A stretch of 6,911 bases of DNA from Anaerolineaceae bacterium (GTDB taxonomy: Bacteria; Chloroflexota; Anaerolineae; JAAYZQ01). The notes under the pieces are model-generated. The model searched no databases and was not told the origin of the DNA. It was given only the letters and a program-made list of their open reading frames with translations. Position 1 is the first letter of the stretch. Each line of letters begins with the position of its first letter. Location: contig JAAYZQ010000337.1 of the NCBI GenBank assembly GCA_012514775.1, positions 1-6,911 of the forward strand, in the 5' to 3' direction. Made by a program: the position numbers and the translations under genes. Shown piece by piece: positions 5,782 to 6,911 of the stretch.

Positions 5782-6156
5782 CTATTCGCGAAACCTGGCC
5801 TCCAGATTCTCTGCCAGGGTCAGGACGAGGATGCGCTCTCCTGTCCGGATGCTCAGATCGCTGTGCAAGCTGATCATCGGTACACCGGTTATGGTCCCGA
5901 TGGCCTCTTCCACGACGGCCCGGCTGGTCTCTATCAGGCGGTTTCGCAGTTGCTTGAGCAAATGCCGTCCATTGGGATCGCCGGTCAACCTCTCCTCGGC
6001 TGGGGTCAGCACACCTTTCAGCCGAATTAGAATCAGATCTTCGACGATCCAGACCCGCACCTCCTTGGGTCCCCGCCCCATCTGCTCTCGCTCAAAACCG
6101 GTGATCATGGCCGCAATCTGGGCCTCTACCTGGCCTTTGGTTTGTCGTGTTGACAT
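5782..6156 (-). CDS. DUF2294 / MpsC-family protein
   Basis: The 124-residue soluble protein has no signal peptide or membrane segment. It shows the DUF2294 pattern: an amphipathic N-terminus with a GRGPKEVRVWIVEDLILIRLKGVLTPAEERL block (residues 27-57, read in two halves), then LLKQLRNRLIETSR (66-79), EEAIGTITGVPM (83-94), HSDLSIRTGERILVLTL (98-114). Pfam links this family to MpsC, part of a sodium-translocating membrane-potential system in Staphylococcus aureus, but most family members are uncharacterised. No MpsA or MpsB gene is in the window. GAGGAA at 6163-6168 sits 6 nt before the ATG. It is upstream of, and codirectional with, the DedA gene, but a 271-bp gap with its own promoter suggests separate transcription. 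A role in ion or membrane homeostasis with DedA is inference. Confidence 0.82.
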   Translation of the reverse strand: MSTRQTKGQVEAQIAAMITGFEREQMGRGPKEVRVWIVEDLILIRLKGVLTPAEERLTGDPNGRHLLKQLRNRLIETSRAVVEEAIGTITGVPMISLHSDLSIRTGERILVLTLAENLEARFRE

Positions 6157-6177
6157 GTCGTCTTCCTCGCAGAGTTT

Positions 6178-6299
6178 CCAGGATAGGCCTTCCTGGCCGT
6201 GTCACACCAGGCGCGCCACGCACGACCGTTCGGCAGCGGGTGCGCGCTGCGCTGCTGCCTCTAGGCGACGTCACGGACCACGGATAAGAGTCATCGCCT
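6178..6299 (-). promoter_or_regulatory. Hairpin-rich 5' leader of the DUF2294/MpsC gene
   Basis: Between the predicted start near 6300 and the ATG at 6156, three perfect 6-bp pairings occur: AGGCGA/TCGCCT (6263-6268, 6294-6299), GGCAGC/GCTGCC (6232-6237, 6254-6259) and CCAGGA/TCCTGG (6178-6183, 6191-6196). In GC-rich DNA such stems can arise by chance, so function is uncertain. Confidence 0.3.
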
Positions 6300-6306
6300 G
6301 GCAAGC

Positions 6307-6335
6307 ATTATACAACGATCTGAAGATGGGGGCAA
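6307..6335 (-). promoter_or_regulatory. Sigma70-like promoter of the DUF2294/MpsC gene
   Basis: On the - strand: TTGCCC (6335-6330), a 17-nt spacer, then a perfect TATAAT (6312-6307). Predicted start is near 6300, leaving a leader of about 144 nt. Confidence 0.68.
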
Positions 6336-6416
6336 GAGGCTGGCCGAGCTGCTCAACCTCAGAGGTTCTATTCGGTCGCGCTCAGGCCTGCCGGAGGCGA
6401 GAAATTCAACACAGCC

Positions 6417-6445
6417 TTGACTGGGGGTCACTGACATGGTAAAAT
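6417..6445 (+). promoter_or_regulatory. Sigma70-like promoter upstream of the ABC transporter gene
   Basis: TTGACT (6417-6422), a 17-nt spacer and TAAAAT (6440-6445) preceded by TGG, an extended -10. The small inverted repeat GTCAcTGAC lies in the spacer (6427-6435). Predicted start is near 6452, about 170 nt before the ATG at 6622. Confidence 0.7.
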
Positions 6446-6561
6446 CCCTTTGTGTAGCAGCCTCAAGAATCTTTGCATCCGCATCGTCGAATAGGTCGTT
6501 CATGGCAGAACTGTTTTGCCTCTCCTGCGTATAGGTCAATAAGGACATGAAGAAGCTGACG

Positions 6562-6580
6562 AGGCCCCAGATAGGGGCCT
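6562..6580 (+). promoter_or_regulatory. GC-rich leader hairpin upstream of the ABC gene
   Basis: AGGCCCC (6562-6568) and GGGGCCT (6574-6580) form a perfect 7-bp stem with a 5-nt loop (AGATA), ending 41 nt before the start codon. No U-tract follows, so it is not a typical terminator; it could affect translation or RNA stability. Confidence 0.4.
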
Positions 6581-6608
6581 GGGACGCGGTGCATGGCTTG
6601 TCGTGTTC

Positions 6609-6614
6609 AAGGGG
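6609..6614 (+). promoter_or_regulatory. Ribosome binding site fixing the ABC ATPase start
   Basis: AAGGGG lies 7 nt before the ATG at 6622. It favours this start over the in-frame ATG at 6547, whose AAGGA is only 1 nt away. Confidence 0.6.
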
Positions 6615-6621
6615 GGATGGG

Positions 6622-6911
6622 ATGAAGACGCAGAATGACCTGGTGGTTTGCGTGCGCAATCTGGTCAAGCACTACCCCGGAGTCAAGGCCGTGGACGATG
6701 TCTCTTTTGACGTCTGCCAGGGCGAGATCTTTGGGATGGTGGGTCCAAACGGCGCAGGCAAGACCACGACGATCGAGTGCCTGGAGGGACTGCGCCGGCC
6801 CGACGGCGGTATGGTCCAGGTGTTGGGCCTGGACCCCTTGAGAGATCGCTATCAACTGCGAGAACGGATCGGCGTCCAGTTTCAGTCGGCTGCCCTGCCC
6901 GACCGCATCAA
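6622..6911 (+). CDS. ABC transporter ATP-binding protein (ABC-2/CcmA-like), N-terminal part only
   Basis: The first 96 residues are visible and the frame runs off the window end. The start (MKTQNDLVVCVRNLVKHYPG) is typical of ABC-2-type drug, lipid or antibiotic exporter ATPases. The Walker A motif GPNGAGKTT is at 41-49, followed by IECLEGLRRPDGG and the Q-loop region IGVQFQSAALPD with Gln88. The signature, Walker B and H-loop motifs would lie beyond the window. The Q-loop wording is characteristic of the CcmA/DrrA-like branch (COG1131). The protein would be a cytoplasmic subunit energising a membrane permease, probably encoded next downstream but not visible. The substrate is unknown. Expression likely comes from the promoter at 6417-6445 through a leader of about 170 nt. 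Confidence 0.9.
   Translation, partial: MKTQNDLVVCVRNLVKHYPGVKAVDDVSFDVCQGEIFGMVGPNGAGKTTTIECLEGLRRPDGGMVQVLGLDPLRDRYQLRERIGVQFQSAALPDRI

Larger units (their letters stand above)
6157..6621. other. Divergent intergenic region with two back-to-back promoters and long leaders
   Basis: This 465-bp gap has no supported gene. It contains the promoter of the DUF2294 gene (6307-6335, - strand), the promoter for the ABC gene (6417-6445, + strand), a leader of about 144 nt on one side and about 170 nt on the other, and several short hairpins. A minus-strand open frame across it (6291-6668) is judged spurious. Confidence 0.55.

Noticed and set aside
6288..6295. GATGACTC on the minus strand, recalling the 3' part of fluoride riboswitches
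   Set aside because: It lies right after the -10 box at the predicted transcript start, leaving no room for the required 5' part.
6547..6621. N-terminal extension of the ABC ATPase from the in-frame ATG at 6547
   Set aside because: AAGGA is only 1 nt from that ATG, and the extension covers the leader hairpin and adds residues unusual for the family.
6291..6668. Minus-strand open frame of 125 codons over the divergent promoter region
   Set aside because: It overlaps both promoters and the ABC gene start, lacks a ribosome binding site and shows no family resemblance.

Overview
The window is GC-rich bacterial chromosome carrying six recognisable genes; no mobile-element gene, CRISPR array, tRNA or rRNA is visible. 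The mix (COG0731-type radical SAM enzyme, tandem-domain universal stress protein, Fur-family regulator, MrfA/YprA-type helicase, DedA/VTT membrane protein, DUF2294/MpsC-family protein, ABC-2-type ATPase) together with GC-rich codon use and sigma70-like promoters fits a Chloroflexota (Anaerolineae-like) genome or metagenome contig. That assignment is inference from gene style, not proof.

Left part, + strand: the C-terminal end of a radical SAM protein (3-629) is followed 22 bp later by a two-domain universal stress protein (652-1563). A 238-bp gap with hairpins but no convincing gene leads to a Fur-family metalloregulator (1802-2260). After 110 bp comes a large DEAH helicase with a C-terminal four/five-cysteine zinc cluster (2371-4827). 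It has its own extended -10 promoter placed so that transcription should begin at the ATG itself, so its mRNA is probably leaderless. The helicase also holds a low-complexity, Arg/Gly-rich in-frame insertion of about 58 residues.

Right part: a DedA/VTT membrane protein (4860-5510) and a DUF2294/MpsC-family protein (5782-6156) are on the - strand, convergent with the helicase. Each has its own promoter-like element. A partial ABC transporter ATPase (6622 to the window end) is on the + strand, divergent from the DUF2294 gene, with two back-to-back promoters in the 465-bp gap.

The most unusual item is the roughly 180-nt 5' leader of the DedA gene. A consensus-like promoter (TTGACA, 17 nt, TAGACT) is followed about 5 nt after the predicted start by an RNA that can close on itself through a 16-bp long-range helix. 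That helix encloses a 6-bp stem with competing inner hairpins and a strong terminator-like hairpin with a U-rich tail. Both arms of the long helix can instead fold into small local hairpins. This looks like a cis-regulatory switch or attenuator that I cannot match to a riboswitch class known to me. No functional link among all six genes is demonstrated; stress, metal and membrane homeostasis is the loosest common theme.
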